DNA of 64,000 nt from an uncultured Aeriscardovia sp. Lineage in GTDB: Bacteria > Actinomycetota > Actinomycetes > Actinomycetales > Bifidobacteriaceae. Positions within the stretch are counted from its first letter, which is position 1; each line of letters begins with the position of its first letter. The notes under the pieces are model-generated. The model saw nothing but the letters and a program-made list of their open reading frames with translations, did not search any database and was not told the DNA's origin. Shown here piece after piece: positions 1 to 8,096 of the stretch. The position numbers and the translations under genes were made by a program. The stretch lies in the NCBI GenBank assembly GCA_903789535.1, contig CAIFES010000001.1, forward strand, positions 349,140-413,139, read 5' to 3'.

Positions 1-349
1 CGGCCGTCATGTCGCGGTTGGGTCGGTGGCCGAGCGTCTTTTCGATGACGGCACGCATGGCGGAGATCACATCGCTGACCACACGCGCGTGCGACACGTC
101 GAGATCGGCGTTCCAGTGTCGATGCGCGAAGCGGCGATAGGCGTCGAGGTACGTCTGTTCGTCCAGATGGGAGATATAGCCGAGGTCGCCTTTGTCGAAG
201 AGGAAATCGGCCTCGTGCTTTGCCTCGTCGGGGGCGGGCAGATCCATGTCGGCCACCCACAGCGGCAGCACGCCGGGGCCGAGATCGCGCCATTTTCGGC
301 CCGTGCGGCGGGCGAGGTCGGCGGGGCTGATCTGCGAGAAGATGTTCAT
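1..349 (-). CDS. MalY/PatB-type PLP-dependent C-S lyase (partial, N-terminal part)
   Basis: This gene runs off the window start and is not in the ORF track because it has no stop here. Reading the minus strand from ATG at 349 gives 116 codons beginning MNIFSQISPADLARRTG. The segment LPLWVADMDLPAP matches the N-terminal signature of the MalY/PatB cystathionine beta-lyase-like branch of fold-type I aminotransferases, followed by the expected GDLGY stretch. The family cleaves C-S bonds of cystathionine or cysteine using PLP in the cytoplasm. The catalytic lysine and the rest of the PLP site lie outside the window, so substrate cannot be judged. It is divergent from the copper ATPase, with about 130 bp between their starts. 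Confidence 0.85.
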   Translation of the reverse strand, partial: MNIFSQISPADLARRTGRKWRDLGPGVLPLWVADMDLPAPDEAKHEADFLFDKGDLGYISHLDEQTYLDAYRRFAHRHWNADLDVSHARVVSDVISAMRAVIEKTLGHRPNRDMTA

Positions 350-408
350 GCTTCTGGTTTACCCGGTTACGCCGATGGGGGAACGATCAATTGTCTGCCC
401 TCAGGGTC

Positions 409-449
409 TACATTTGTCGTTGCATACAGACTACATTTGTAGATATTCA
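409..449 (+). promoter_or_regulatory. Two cop boxes overlapping a promoter upstream of the copper ATPase
   Basis: TACATTTGTC (409-418) and the perfect palindrome TACATTTGTA (432-441) fit the CopY operator consensus TACAnnTGTA, 23 bp apart start to start. A plausible -35 (TTGCAT, 420-425) and -10 (TATTCA, 444-449) bracket the second box, so a bound repressor would occlude RNA polymerase. CopY-type (BlaI-fold) repressors release such boxes when they bind copper. No copY gene is visible in the window, so the regulator would act in trans. The promoter elements are inferred by eye. Confidence 0.7.
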
Positions 450-480
450 TACGGGAGCAATTCAGAGGAGGATGGTGACG

Positions 481-2850
481 ATGAATCAGACGGATCAGAG
501 GCAGGCAGACCATCAGACAAGTCACGAGACAGATCATCACTCACGGATGGGCGACGCACATGAGCGCATGACGAACCGCAACATGGCAGGCAGGCACGTG
601 GACAGCAAACACGCGATGGCGATGCCGGATATGGACGGGATGGACATGGGAATGAATATGCACGACATGTCCTCGCATGAGATGTCGCACATGCACCACG
701 ACATGAGCCAGATGACCGCCGCCACAAAGTCGATGATGAAGGCGCATGCGGCCATGTTCCGCCGTCTGTTCTGGATCTCGGTGGTGCTCGCCGTGCCCAC
801 CGTCGCCCTCGACCCGATGTTCGCCTCGCTGCTGCACTACAGCGTGCCCACGGCGCTGCCGTGGTCGCTCATCCCGGCGATCCTCGGCACCATCCTGTAC
901 TTCTGGCCGGGCAAGCCGTTCATCACCGGCGGCATCAACGAGATCCGGCAGAAGAAACCGGGGATGATGCTGCTCATCCTGCTTGGCATCACCGTGGCGT
1001 TCGTGGCGAGCTGGCTCTCCACGCTCGCTCTGCTGCACACCCCCACATTCTGGTGGGAGCTGGCACTGCTGATCGTCATCATGCTCGCCGGGCACTGGAT
1101 CGAGATGGGCTCGGTGGCCGGCACGACCTCCGCGCTCGACGCGTTCGCCGACCTGCTGCCCGCGAGCGCGCATGTGCTCAAGGGCGCGAGTACGAAGGGC
1201 ACCAAGAACAGGAACGGCGACATGTCCGCGGATCCCGGTGCAGGTGATTCAAATGATTCCAGCACGGTTGATCCCGGCACGGTGCGCGATGTGCCGCTCG
1301 ACCAGGTCAAGGCGGGCCAGATCGTGCTCGTGCGCCCCGGCGAGGCGATTCCCGCCGATGGTGTGATCGTCTCCGGCACGGCCGGCGTGGATGAGTCGCT
1401 CATCACCGGCGAGTCCATGCCCGTCACACGCAGACCGGGTCAGAAGGTGGTGGCCGGCTCGGTGACCACGGATTCTGCGCTGCAGGTGCGTGTGACCGCC
1501 ACCGGCGCGGACACGACCCTCTCGACCATCCGGCGCCTCGTCGATGAGGCACAGGGTTCCAAGACGCCCACCCAGCTGCTGGCGGACAAGGCGGCGGCCC
1601 TGCTGTTCTGGTACGCGCTGCTCGCCGGGGCGGCCGCGTTCCTGGTGTGGATGCTCGTCGGCGCCGGCTGGACGGTGGCGATCGAGCGGCTCGTGACCGT
1701 GCTCGTCATCGCCTGCCCGCACGCGCTGGGCCTGGCCATCCCGCTCGTCGTGTCGATCTCCATGGGCGATGCCGCCGCGCACGGCACGCTGTTCTCGAAG
1801 CGTGAGGCGCTCGAGAGCCTGGGGTCGGTCAGGACCGTCGCGTTCGACAAGACCGGCACCCTCACCCTGGGCACGCCGGCGCTCGAGAGCCTCGACGCGC
1901 GTCCCGGCTCCTCGTATTCACGCGGCGACCTTCTCCGCCTTGCGGCGGCGGTCGAATCCTCCTCGGAGCACCCTCTCGCCCGTGCCATCGTGCGCGCGGC
2001 CACGGGCACCGGCAATCCTTCGTCGGACGGCACCGCGGCCACGGCGACACAGACATCACAGAAACCGCTTCCCACCGCCTCGGACTTCGTCTCCACGCCC
2101 GGCCTGGGCGTGAAGGCGAGCGTCGACGGGCACACGGTGCAGGTGGGCGGCCCGGGCCTGCTCGCCTCGCTGGACCTGGCCGCGCCGGCCGATCTGGCTG
2201 CGCTTCACGACGGCGCGCACGACGCCGACACGCGCCTGTGGGTGGTGGTCGACGGCCGCATCGAGGCGCTGGCACGCCTTGCCGACCAGGTACGCCCCGA
2301 GTCGAAAGAGGCCATCGCACGGCTCACGGCGCTGGGCATCCGCACGGTGATGATCACCGGCGACGCCGAGCCGGTCGCCCGTTCCATCGCCGAGCGCCTG
2401 GGCATCGAACAGGTATTTGCCGGCGTGCGACCAGAGCAGAAGAGCGATCTGATCCGCCGACTGCAAAAAGACGGGAAGACCGCCATGGTCGGCGACGGTG
2501 TGAACGACGCGCCCGCGCTGGCGAAGGCGGATGTGGGCATCGCCATCGGTGCCGGCACGGATGTGGCGGCGAGCTCGTCGGACGTGGTGCTCGCCGGCTC
2601 CGACCCGCGACAGGTGGCACGCGACATCGAGCTGTCCCGTCTGACCGTGCGCAAGATGCGCCAGAACCTGTGGTGGGCGGCCGGCTACAACCTCATCTCG
2701 GTGCCGCTGGCCGCGGGTGTGCTCGCCTGGCCGCCGGTCAGCTTTATGATGCCGATGAGCGTGGGCGCCGCGCTCATGGCGCTGTCCACCGTCATCGTGG
2801 TCATCAACGCGAATCTGCTCAAAGTCCGTCTCGCCCGGCTCGACGACTGA
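481..2850 (+). CDS. copB: CopB-type (P1B-3) copper-translocating P-type ATPase
   Basis: An integral-membrane pump of 789 residues that would export copper at the cost of ATP. The start at 481 is chosen because AGAGGAGG lies 9 bp upstream; the tracked ORF begins earlier at a TTG inside the operator region. The first ~80 residues are rich in Met and His (repeated HDMS and MDGMDMG-like stretches), a typical metal-binding tail. Key motifs are TGES (~307), the intramembrane CPH triplet in CPHALGLAIPL (~411), DKTGTLT (phosphorylated Asp, ~456), SEHP, and GDGVNDAP (~671). CPH rather than CPC, with the His-rich N-terminus, indicates the CopB subgroup. The actuator domain carries an extra low-complexity insert near residues 240-275. 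Two cop boxes upstream point to copper-responsive control. Confidence 0.93.
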   Translation: MNQTDQRQADHQTSHETDHHSRMGDAHERMTNRNMAGRHVDSKHAMAMPDMDGMDMGMNMHDMSSHEMSHMHHDMSQMTAATKSMMKAHAAMFRRLFWISVVLAVPTVALDPMFASLLHYSVPTALPWSLIPAILGTILYFWPGKPFITGGINEIRQKKPGMMLLILLGITVAFVASWLSTLALLHTPTFWWELALLIVIMLAGHWIEMGSVAGTTSALDAFADLLPASAHVLKGASTKGTKNRNGDMSADPGAGDSNDSSTVDPGTVRDVPLDQVKAGQIVLVRPGEAIPADGVIVSGTAGVDESLITGESMPVTRRPGQKVVAGSVTTDSALQVRVTATGADTTLSTIRRLVDEAQGSKTPTQLLADKAAALLFWYALLAGAAAFLVWMLVGAGWTVAIERLVTVLVIACPHALGLAIPLVVSISMGDAAAHGTLFSKREALESLGSVRTVAFDKTGTLTLGTPALESLDARPGSSYSRGDLLRLAAAVESSSEHPLARAIVRAATGTGNPSSDGTAATATQTSQKPLPTASDFVSTPGLGVKASVDGHTVQVGGPGLLASLDLAAPADLAALHDGAHDADTRLWVVVDGRIEALARLADQVRPESKEAIARLTALGIRTVMITGDAEPVARSIAERLGIEQVFAGVRPEQKSDLIRRLQKDGKTAMVGDGVNDAPALAKADVGIAIGAGTDVAASSSDVVLAGSDPRQVARDIELSRLTVRKMRQNLWWAAGYNLISVPLAAGVLAWPPVSFMMPMSVGAALMALSTVIVVINANLLKVRLARLDD

Positions 2851-2937
2851 GACAGACAAAGACGGACAGACTGCGCCAGATCTACCATCAGACGGATCAG
2901 CGCCGCAACAGTTCCGGCACCTGCTCAGATTGCCGTC

Positions 2938-3858
2938 TCAGATGCCCGTCGAGTCCTTCGGCACGGTCTGCGACGGGCAGGAGGAGAGCACACGGCCCAT
3001 CGCCGTCTTCTCCGCGGAGGTGACCCACAGCGCGTACTTGCGCTTGACACCGATCTGCCGGGCGACATAGCCGCACCGCGCCGATTTGTTCGACGGCAGC
3101 CAGCTGGCCGCGTCCGAATCGGATTTCTGCTGGTTGGCCGGCCCGTCCACGGCGAGCAGATTGTAGGGGTCGTTCGCCAGACGGCGGCGGTTGTCGGTCC
3201 CGATCTTCTGCGCGCCGGTCTGCCAGGCGTCGGAGAGGGCGACCACATGGTCGATCTGCACGGCCGAGCTCGTCTTCTGCCCGCGCTGGAAATGAATGGT
3301 CTTTCCGGTGTACGGGTCAGCGAGCGTGCCGGTGAGCACGATGCACTCGTGCGTGCCCGGCTTATACGTCTTGTCGGTCAGGTCACGGCTGAGGATGTCG
3401 TTGCGCGTGTCGCAGCCGTTGTGGTCGACGTCTGCCCACGCGGTGCCGAACTGCTCGCGCGAGTAGCCGGTCTTGGGCGCGCGGCCTTTGACGGCAAGAT
3501 GCGCGAGGACGTCTGTTGCCTTGGCGGATCCGGCCAGATCCGCCTGCGCGTCGCCTGCCGCCTGCTGTGTCGTGCCGGTCGCGTCACCGGAACCGGATTC
3601 CGATGAGCCTGACGAAGAGTTCGACCCCGATGAGCCTGACGCCGATTGCGACGACGAGGAGCCCTGGGAGCCCGTATCGGCCGACCCCGATCCGTTGCCG
3701 CCCAGTCCTCCGCGCAGGGCGCCGATCGCGACGCCGACGACGAGAACGGCGACAGCGAGCATGATGTCGATCGCCTGTTTCGAGACGGCGGACTTCTTCC
3801 TCCCGCCCTTTTTACGGCGCTCATCCTCGCCGTTGAGACGGTCATACGGGCTGGGCAT
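2938..3858 (-). CDS. Membrane-anchored HNH endonuclease, DUF1524/GmrSD C-terminal-like
   Basis: About 306 residues. A basic cytoplasmic N-terminus (RRKKGGRKK) precedes one transmembrane helix (~27-48), a Ser/Gly-rich linker, then a secreted catalytic domain. The domain contains CIVLTGTLADPYTG, the QIDHVVALSDAW core with the HNH metal/catalytic His, and NDPYNLLAVDGPANQQKSD, which together match DUF1524 HNH nucleases. These probably act on extracellular DNA, perhaps for nutrient scavenging; this is inferred. The ATG at 3858 overlaps the stop of the upstream hydrolase (TGATG), with GGAGGAGG just before it, so the pair is translationally coupled. A GTG one codon earlier is an alternative start. 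Confidence 0.8.
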   Translation of the reverse strand: MPSPYDRLNGEDERRKKGGRKKSAVSKQAIDIMLAVAVLVVGVAIGALRGGLGGNGSGSADTGSQGSSSSQSASGSSGSNSSSGSSESGSGDATGTTQQAAGDAQADLAGSAKATDVLAHLAVKGRAPKTGYSREQFGTAWADVDHNGCDTRNDILSRDLTDKTYKPGTHECIVLTGTLADPYTGKTIHFQRGQKTSSAVQIDHVVALSDAWQTGAQKIGTDNRRRLANDPYNLLAVDGPANQQKSDSDAASWLPSNKSARCGYVARQIGVKRKYALWVTSAEKTAMGRVLSSCPSQTVPKDSTGI

Positions 3859-4922
3859 CACGCCTCCTCCTCATCCACACGGCCATATACACATGCCAGC
3901 AGCGGCAGCAACGCGGCGGCGAACTGGTCCGGCCTCTCGACGGCGGTGAAATGGCCGGCATCAGGAATCTCGACGAACAGCGAGCCGGGCACGCGCTCGG
4001 CGAGCGGGCGCATCACGTCCGGCCCGGAGGAATGGTCGCGCTGGCCGCACACGAACAGCGCGGGAACAGCCGAGGAATCAAGGATTTCCAGCGCCTGGGA
4101 TGTGTCCGCGCGGCCGGCGGCCATGCGCTCGCGCCAGGCGAGCCCCTGTCCGGGCTGGGAACGGATCCACTGCGTGAACAGAGCGATATAGGCATCGGAA
4201 CGTTTGAGCGCGGAGTCGCCCTCGCCCGGACGGGCAAAGTGCATCACCGCCCCCGGGCCGTCCGCACCGGCCGCGCGATCCGCCATGGCGAGCCTGTTCG
4301 CACGATGGGCGGCATTGTCGGCATACGGATTGGAGTCGCACAGGGCAAAGCCGGCGACCGTCTGCGGGTGGCGGCGGACGATGTCGAGTGCCAGATAGCC
4401 GCCCATCGACAGTCCTGCCCACACGGCCTTCTCATAGCCCAGCGAGCGCAGCAGTGCGACGAACGTGTCCGCGAGCCGGTCGAATGCCTCACGATAGCCG
4501 CCATCGGCATCCGCGGGACCGGACTCGTCCTCTGGCGGCACAGGCACACCGGGCACGCCCGGCACATCGAAGCCGAGGATCGGCATGGAGGCGAGCGCGC
4601 CGCCCATCTTTTCTGTGAGCTGTTCCAGCGATCTCATTGAGGTGGCCCACATGCGCCCGTCGACGGGGAACGCATGCAGCAGCACGAGCGGGACGGGGCC
4701 TGACCCCTGCCGGAAGGTGCGCAGACCGACCGTCATCGTCCCGTCTTCCACGGCGGCGCCCTGCGGGCCGGCCTCCTGCGGCCGGACGGCACGCAGATCC
4801 CCTGCGGCCGCGCCCTCGAACAGCGCCGGATCCAGAAGCTTTTCCGCCGCCGTCGCGTTGCCCGTCATCGCAGTGTCAGTGTCAGTGTCCACGCTGGTTC
4901 CCATCCTCGTCTGCTCCCGCAT
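3858..4922 (-). CDS. Alpha/beta-fold hydrolase
   Basis: A 354-residue serine hydrolase, probably cytoplasmic. After a ~65-residue non-conserved lead, LVLLHAFPVDGRMW forms the oxyanion-hole region (HAFP), WAGLSMGGYLAL is the nucleophile elbow (Ser near 170), ALFVCGQRDH supports the acid-turn strand, and DAGHFTAVERP carries the catalytic His near 322. Length and motifs resemble carboxylesterase/3-oxoadipate enol-lactonase-like hydrolases, but no substrate can be assigned. An acidic insert (VPPEDESGPADADGG) interrupts the cap region. Translation may instead begin at the ATG at 4904, which has GGGAG 9 bp upstream. It precedes and overlaps the HNH nuclease gene, a probable two-gene operon. Confidence 0.82.
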   Translation of the reverse strand: MREQTRMGTSVDTDTDTAMTGNATAAEKLLDPALFEGAAAGDLRAVRPQEAGPQGAAVEDGTMTVGLRTFRQGSGPVPLVLLHAFPVDGRMWATSMRSLEQLTEKMGGALASMPILGFDVPGVPGVPVPPEDESGPADADGGYREAFDRLADTFVALLRSLGYEKAVWAGLSMGGYLALDIVRRHPQTVAGFALCDSNPYADNAAHRANRLAMADRAAGADGPGAVMHFARPGEGDSALKRSDAYIALFTQWIRSQPGQGLAWRERMAAGRADTSQALEILDSSAVPALFVCGQRDHSSGPDVMRPLAERVPGSLFVEIPDAGHFTAVERPDQFAAALLPLLACVYGRVDEEEA

Positions 4923-4942
4923 CTCTGCTTTGTATCACATTC

Positions 4943-5569
4943 TCACACGCGCCAGGCGCCGGCCCACGACAGTCCCGCGCGCAGAATCCGGTCCTGCCCG
5001 TCCGGCAGGGAGGCGAAGAAGTCCTCCCCCATCTTGGCCGGCTCGGTCCACTCCAGGTCGAGCGCGTCATCCGAGGCGGCGCACACGCCCTCCACCGGCA
5101 GCACATAGCACAGCGCGATGGCATGCTGGCGCGGGTCGCGCAGCGGGGCCAGCGGCGAGGGGAAGAACTCGGCCACGGTGAACGGCTGCAGCGAGACCGG
5201 CAGCACCGGCGTCGCCAGATCACCCAGATCATGCCGCACACAGCGCACGAGCGCCTCGCGGATCGTCTCGTTCAGACGGATCCGGCCCATCACGAGCGTG
5301 CGCGAGAGCCGTCCGTCACCCCCGCCCACCACACGCGTGAGGGTGCACACCTGCACCACCCGGTTCTGGTCGTCGGCGTGCACGGGCACCACGCCCACAT
5401 AGGCGATCGGCACCTCGCCTCGCACACGCGTCAGCTCGTCGTCACCCAGCCAGCCCGTGGGCGTGTCCGCACCGCCCAGCAACGAATCGAAGCTGTCGAC
5501 CGAGTCATCCCCGCCGTCATCGCCGTTGAAGTGATCGGGATTGGGGATATCCCCATTGAGAACCGGCAT
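4943..5569 (-). CDS. DUF4916 (NUDIX-like) protein
   Basis: About 208 residues. The ATG at 5569 is preferred over the track start (5662) because GGAAGGAAG precedes it and the upstream residues look like translated leader. The acidic N-terminus (DDGGDDSVDSFDS) is followed by TRVRGEVPIAYVGVVPVHAD, a run of IREALVRCVRHDLGDL and later YVLPVEGVCAASDDALDLEW, the pattern of actinobacterial DUF4916 proteins that are distantly NUDIX-related. A full NUDIX box is not evident, so catalysis is uncertain. It lies 20 bp downstream of the alpha/beta hydrolase start on the same strand and may open that operon. Confidence 0.68.
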   Translation of the reverse strand: MPVLNGDIPNPDHFNGDDGGDDSVDSFDSLLGGADTPTGWLGDDELTRVRGEVPIAYVGVVPVHADDQNRVVQVCTLTRVVGGGDGRLSRTLVMGRIRLNETIREALVRCVRHDLGDLATPVLPVSLQPFTVAEFFPSPLAPLRDPRQHAIALCYVLPVEGVCAASDDALDLEWTEPAKMGEDFFASLPDGQDRILRAGLSWAGAWRV

Positions 5570-5792
5570 ATCCGCTTCCTTCCGCCAGAGCACACCATGA
5601 TCGGCACGTCCGCCGAACGTGTCACCGTATCCTATTGTGCTTTTTCTCTGTTGAAGAAACAAACGGGAATATCACGACACCATATAAGATTGAAGCAAGA
5701 AGAATCACTGACGAACGGGATGCGACCCAACAGGGAACACTGCGGAAAATACCACAATCCCCAGTAATCACACTGCTTCAGAGGAGGACACC

Positions 5793-6122
5793 ATGGCAAC
5801 CCACACCGTCACGACCGATGAGTTCATGAACACCATCAAAGATAACAATATTGCACTCTTCGACTTCTGGGCGACATGGTGCGGCCCGTGCAAGGCCTTC
5901 GGCCCGATCTACGAGAACAGCTCCGACAAGCACCCGGACATCTACTACGGCAAGGTCAACGTCGACGAGGAGCAGGCGCTCGCCTCCGCCGCGCAGGTGC
6001 AGGCCATCCCCACCCTCGTCATCACCAAGAACGGCAAGGTGATCGGCAAGCAGGTCGGTGCGCTCAATGCCTCCCAGCTCGAGCAGGTCATCAACGCGGC
6101 GAAGAAGTACAACCGCGCCTGA
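5793..6122 (+). CDS. trxA: Thioredoxin
   Basis: A 109-residue cytoplasmic thioredoxin of standard length. The active site WCGPC sits at residues 29-33 within FWATWCGPCKAF, and the cis-proline loop appears in QVQAIPTLVITKNG. It reduces protein disulfides and is itself recharged by thioredoxin reductase, which is not in this window. GAGGAGG lies 6-7 bp before the ATG. There is no signal peptide, so a secreted disulfide-exchange role is unlikely. It is transcribed alone, divergently from the DUF4916 gene. Confidence 0.95.
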   Translation: MATHTVTTDEFMNTIKDNNIALFDFWATWCGPCKAFGPIYENSSDKHPDIYYGKVNVDEEQALASAAQVQAIPTLVITKNGKVIGKQVGALNASQLEQVINAAKKYNRA

Positions 6123-6348
6123 GCCGCCGGGCGGGGCGTATCATCCGTCACCATAATTAATTGCACCGGCGCGCCCGCAATAACCCTTCAAGGGTGTCGA
6201 GGCGTGTCGGCGGCAGGCGTATGGCCTGCTGCCGGGCGACGGAATTTTTGACGGGCGTCGCAGTCTTCCACTCTTGCGGGGACTGTGGCGCCCGTCTGTT
6301 CATCCGTTTAAACTATTTGACAATTCTGCACCCATCACGAGGAGATCT

Positions 6349-7380
6349 ATGGCCGGTCATCGTATGGCCCGCAAGACCAGGCATCTTTCCAAGCGACAGC
6401 TCATCACCCTTATCGGCTCCATCGCCGTCATCGCCGTCCTCATCGTCGCGGGCGCGCTCACGGCCGGTGCCTACAGCAATCACAGCAAGAAGACGCTCGC
6501 CACGCAGTCGTCGTTCAGTGTGACGGACGGACGGCAGGTCGCCTCGCGTTCCACCGCCCGCACCGAGATCAAGGACGGTATGGGCGGCGCCACCGCGGAC
6601 ACGAGCTATGTGCGTGTGAGCATCAACGGCCATTCGCGGCTCGTCTTCGGCTCGAACTTCACCACCGTGCGTTCCGTGCTGCAGCAGGCGGGCATCACCC
6701 TCGAGCCGGAGGATGAGGTCAGCCCTTCTCTCACCAGCAGGGTGAGCGAGAAGACGGTCATCACCATCACGCGCGCGAACACGACCATCGAGACCGTCGA
6801 CACCGATATTGACTTCAATACCATCCAGAAAGAGGACCCGTCCCTGCCCAAGGGCACCACGAAGGTGCAGACCGAGGGCAAGAAGGGTGTGATGGAGCAG
6901 ACGAACCTCGTCCAGAAGGCGGGCACGAAGCGCGTCTCCGTCAACACGCTCGCCAGCTGGGTGAAGACCGCGCCGGTCAACAAGGTCGTCCTCGTCGGCA
7001 CCGGCTCGGCCTCCACCTCCTCTTCGTCTTCATCCTCTTCCTCCTCATCGTCCTCGTCTTCTTCCGCCTCCGTGGGCACCACCATGCCGGTGGGCGAGGC
7101 GCAGAGCTACGCGCACCAGCAGGTGCTCGCCAAGGGCTGGGGCGAGGATCAGTTCACCTGCCTCGTCACGCTCTGGCAGCGCGAGTCCGGTTGGCGCGTG
7201 ACCGCCTCGAACCCGTCCGGCGCCTACGGCATCCCGCAGGCCCTGCCCGGCTCCAAGATGGGCGCCGGCTGGCAGACGGACGCGAAAGTCCAGATCAACT
7301 GGGGCCTCGGCTACATCCAGGGCCGCTACACCAACCCATGCGGGGCGCTCTCGCACAGCAACTCCATGGGGTGGTACTGA
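6349..7380 (+). CDS. Rpf-like secreted cell-wall hydrolase with DUF348 and lysozyme-like C-terminal domain
   Basis: 343 residues from the ATG at 6349, chosen because AGGAG lies 7 bp upstream; the tracked ORF starts 25 codons earlier. A basic N-terminus and one hydrophobic segment (~18-38) indicate export or membrane anchoring. A DUF348-type repeat follows (SRLVFGSNFTTVRSVLQQAGI, EPEDEVSPS). A run of about 20 serines forms a linker, then a ~90-residue transglycosylase-like domain with the catalytic Glu in LWQRESGW (~277) and the ASNPSGAYGIPQA loop. The architecture matches bifidobacterial resuscitation-promoting-factor-like or soluble-lytic-transglycosylase proteins that cut peptidoglycan. A strong terminator lies 70 bp downstream. 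Confidence 0.85.
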   Translation: MAGHRMARKTRHLSKRQLITLIGSIAVIAVLIVAGALTAGAYSNHSKKTLATQSSFSVTDGRQVASRSTARTEIKDGMGGATADTSYVRVSINGHSRLVFGSNFTTVRSVLQQAGITLEPEDEVSPSLTSRVSEKTVITITRANTTIETVDTDIDFNTIQKEDPSLPKGTTKVQTEGKKGVMEQTNLVQKAGTKRVSVNTLASWVKTAPVNKVVLVGTGSASTSSSSSSSSSSSSSSSSASVGTTMPVGEAQSYAHQQVLAKGWGEDQFTCLVTLWQRESGWRVTASNPSGAYGIPQALPGSKMGAGWQTDAKVQINWGLGYIQGRYTNPCGALSHSNSMGWY

Positions 7381-7449
7381 TCCCATCCTTTCCCACCGCG
7401 GCCGGGATACCAGCAGCGGCGCGGGATACGGAATATCCGTGATAACGTG

Positions 7450-7477
7450 AAAAGCCGGTCTTCGGACCGGCTTTTTT
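7450..7477 (+). terminator. Rho-independent terminator after the Rpf-like gene
   Basis: AAGCCGGTC, a TTCG tetraloop and GACCGGCTT form a perfect 9-bp stem followed by TTTTTT. This is a textbook intrinsic terminator for the plus-strand gene upstream. Confidence 0.93.
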
Positions 7478-7492
7478 CATGCCTTCTCAGCC

Positions 7493-7556
7493 TGTCATGC
7501 ATTTCAGTTGTCATGCATTTCAGTTGTCATGCATCTCAGTTGTCATGCATCTATGG
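7493..7556. repeat. 16-bp tandem repeat, four units
   Basis: Unit TGTCATGCATTTCAGT is repeated at 7493, 7509, 7525 and 7541. The first two are identical, the third differs by one base, and the fourth is complete for about 11-12 bases then diverges. Each unit contains the palindrome TGCA/ATGCAT. It lies just after the terminator in a 716-bp non-coding stretch. No coding role is apparent. Confidence 0.9.
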
Positions 7557-7769
7557 CCCGACGCCGCCGCTTCCAAATCACCAGGCTCCCTGATTTCTCC
7601 TGACCGTGTATATTTCACCGGATTATTTCTCCCACTTATTTCTTCCGACCGCCGTCGGCGGCAGCATCAGAGCGACACGCCCGGCCAGTCGACCAGATAT
7701 TTCACATATGTATCTCAATTGTTAATTATGACCCGCAGATGTCCTGTTCTGTCCACGACAGGCGGTTAG

Positions 7770-7806
7770 GTGATAGATAACCTCGACGGCTACGAAGAAG
7801 TGGCCG
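7770..7806 (+). other. Stem-loop motif shared with the region upstream of the SPW gene
   Basis: GTGATA, CTCG and GGCTAC-GAAGAA-GTGGCC (6-bp stem with one GT pair) occur in the same order and near-identical spacing as at 26480-26517. The rest of 7557-8096 shows no convincing gene. This element sits about 290 bp before the purine permease. Function is unknown; it could be a shared 5'-UTR element or promoter motif. Confidence 0.3.
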
Positions 7807-8019
7807 GGCGACCGGTCATCCTCTTCCTCCGCATCCCCCCGCGACTGCACGATATTCATATCAACACGTCATCAATCCGTTAAAAAAGCCGACATCCAGC
7901 CGATCTCACCACTACGCTCCGGACAACAAAACGACCATCCGCCCCGGTCGCGCACCATCACCCGCCTCACCCACCGCGACCGGATGACCGCGATCCGTCC
8001 CCGCTCCCCCGATGTCACA

Positions 8020-8035
8020 TTTCGGTATCCCGAAA
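8020..8035. promoter_or_regulatory. Inverted repeat upstream of the purine permease
   Basis: TTTCGG-TATC-CCGAAA is a perfect 6-bp inverted repeat with a 4-bp centre, 61 bp before the permease start. It could be a repressor operator. A weak stem followed by TTTTTT at 8041 means a leader hairpin is also possible. No known purine-regulator consensus was recognised. Confidence 0.35.
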
Positions 8036-8096
8036 CATTCGTTTTTTACCGTGGCGGGGTTCATCGGCACATCACCGGAACACAAACGGGAGAGAC

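Noticed and set aside
6317-6322. TTGACA-like -35 box before the Rpf-like gene
   Set aside because: No acceptable -10 occurs at 16-18 bp, so a promoter cannot be supported.
7557-8096. Possible purine riboswitch upstream of the permease
   Set aside because: The conserved purine-aptamer junction bases and loop-loop elements could not be found; only a short dyad and a weak hairpin are present.
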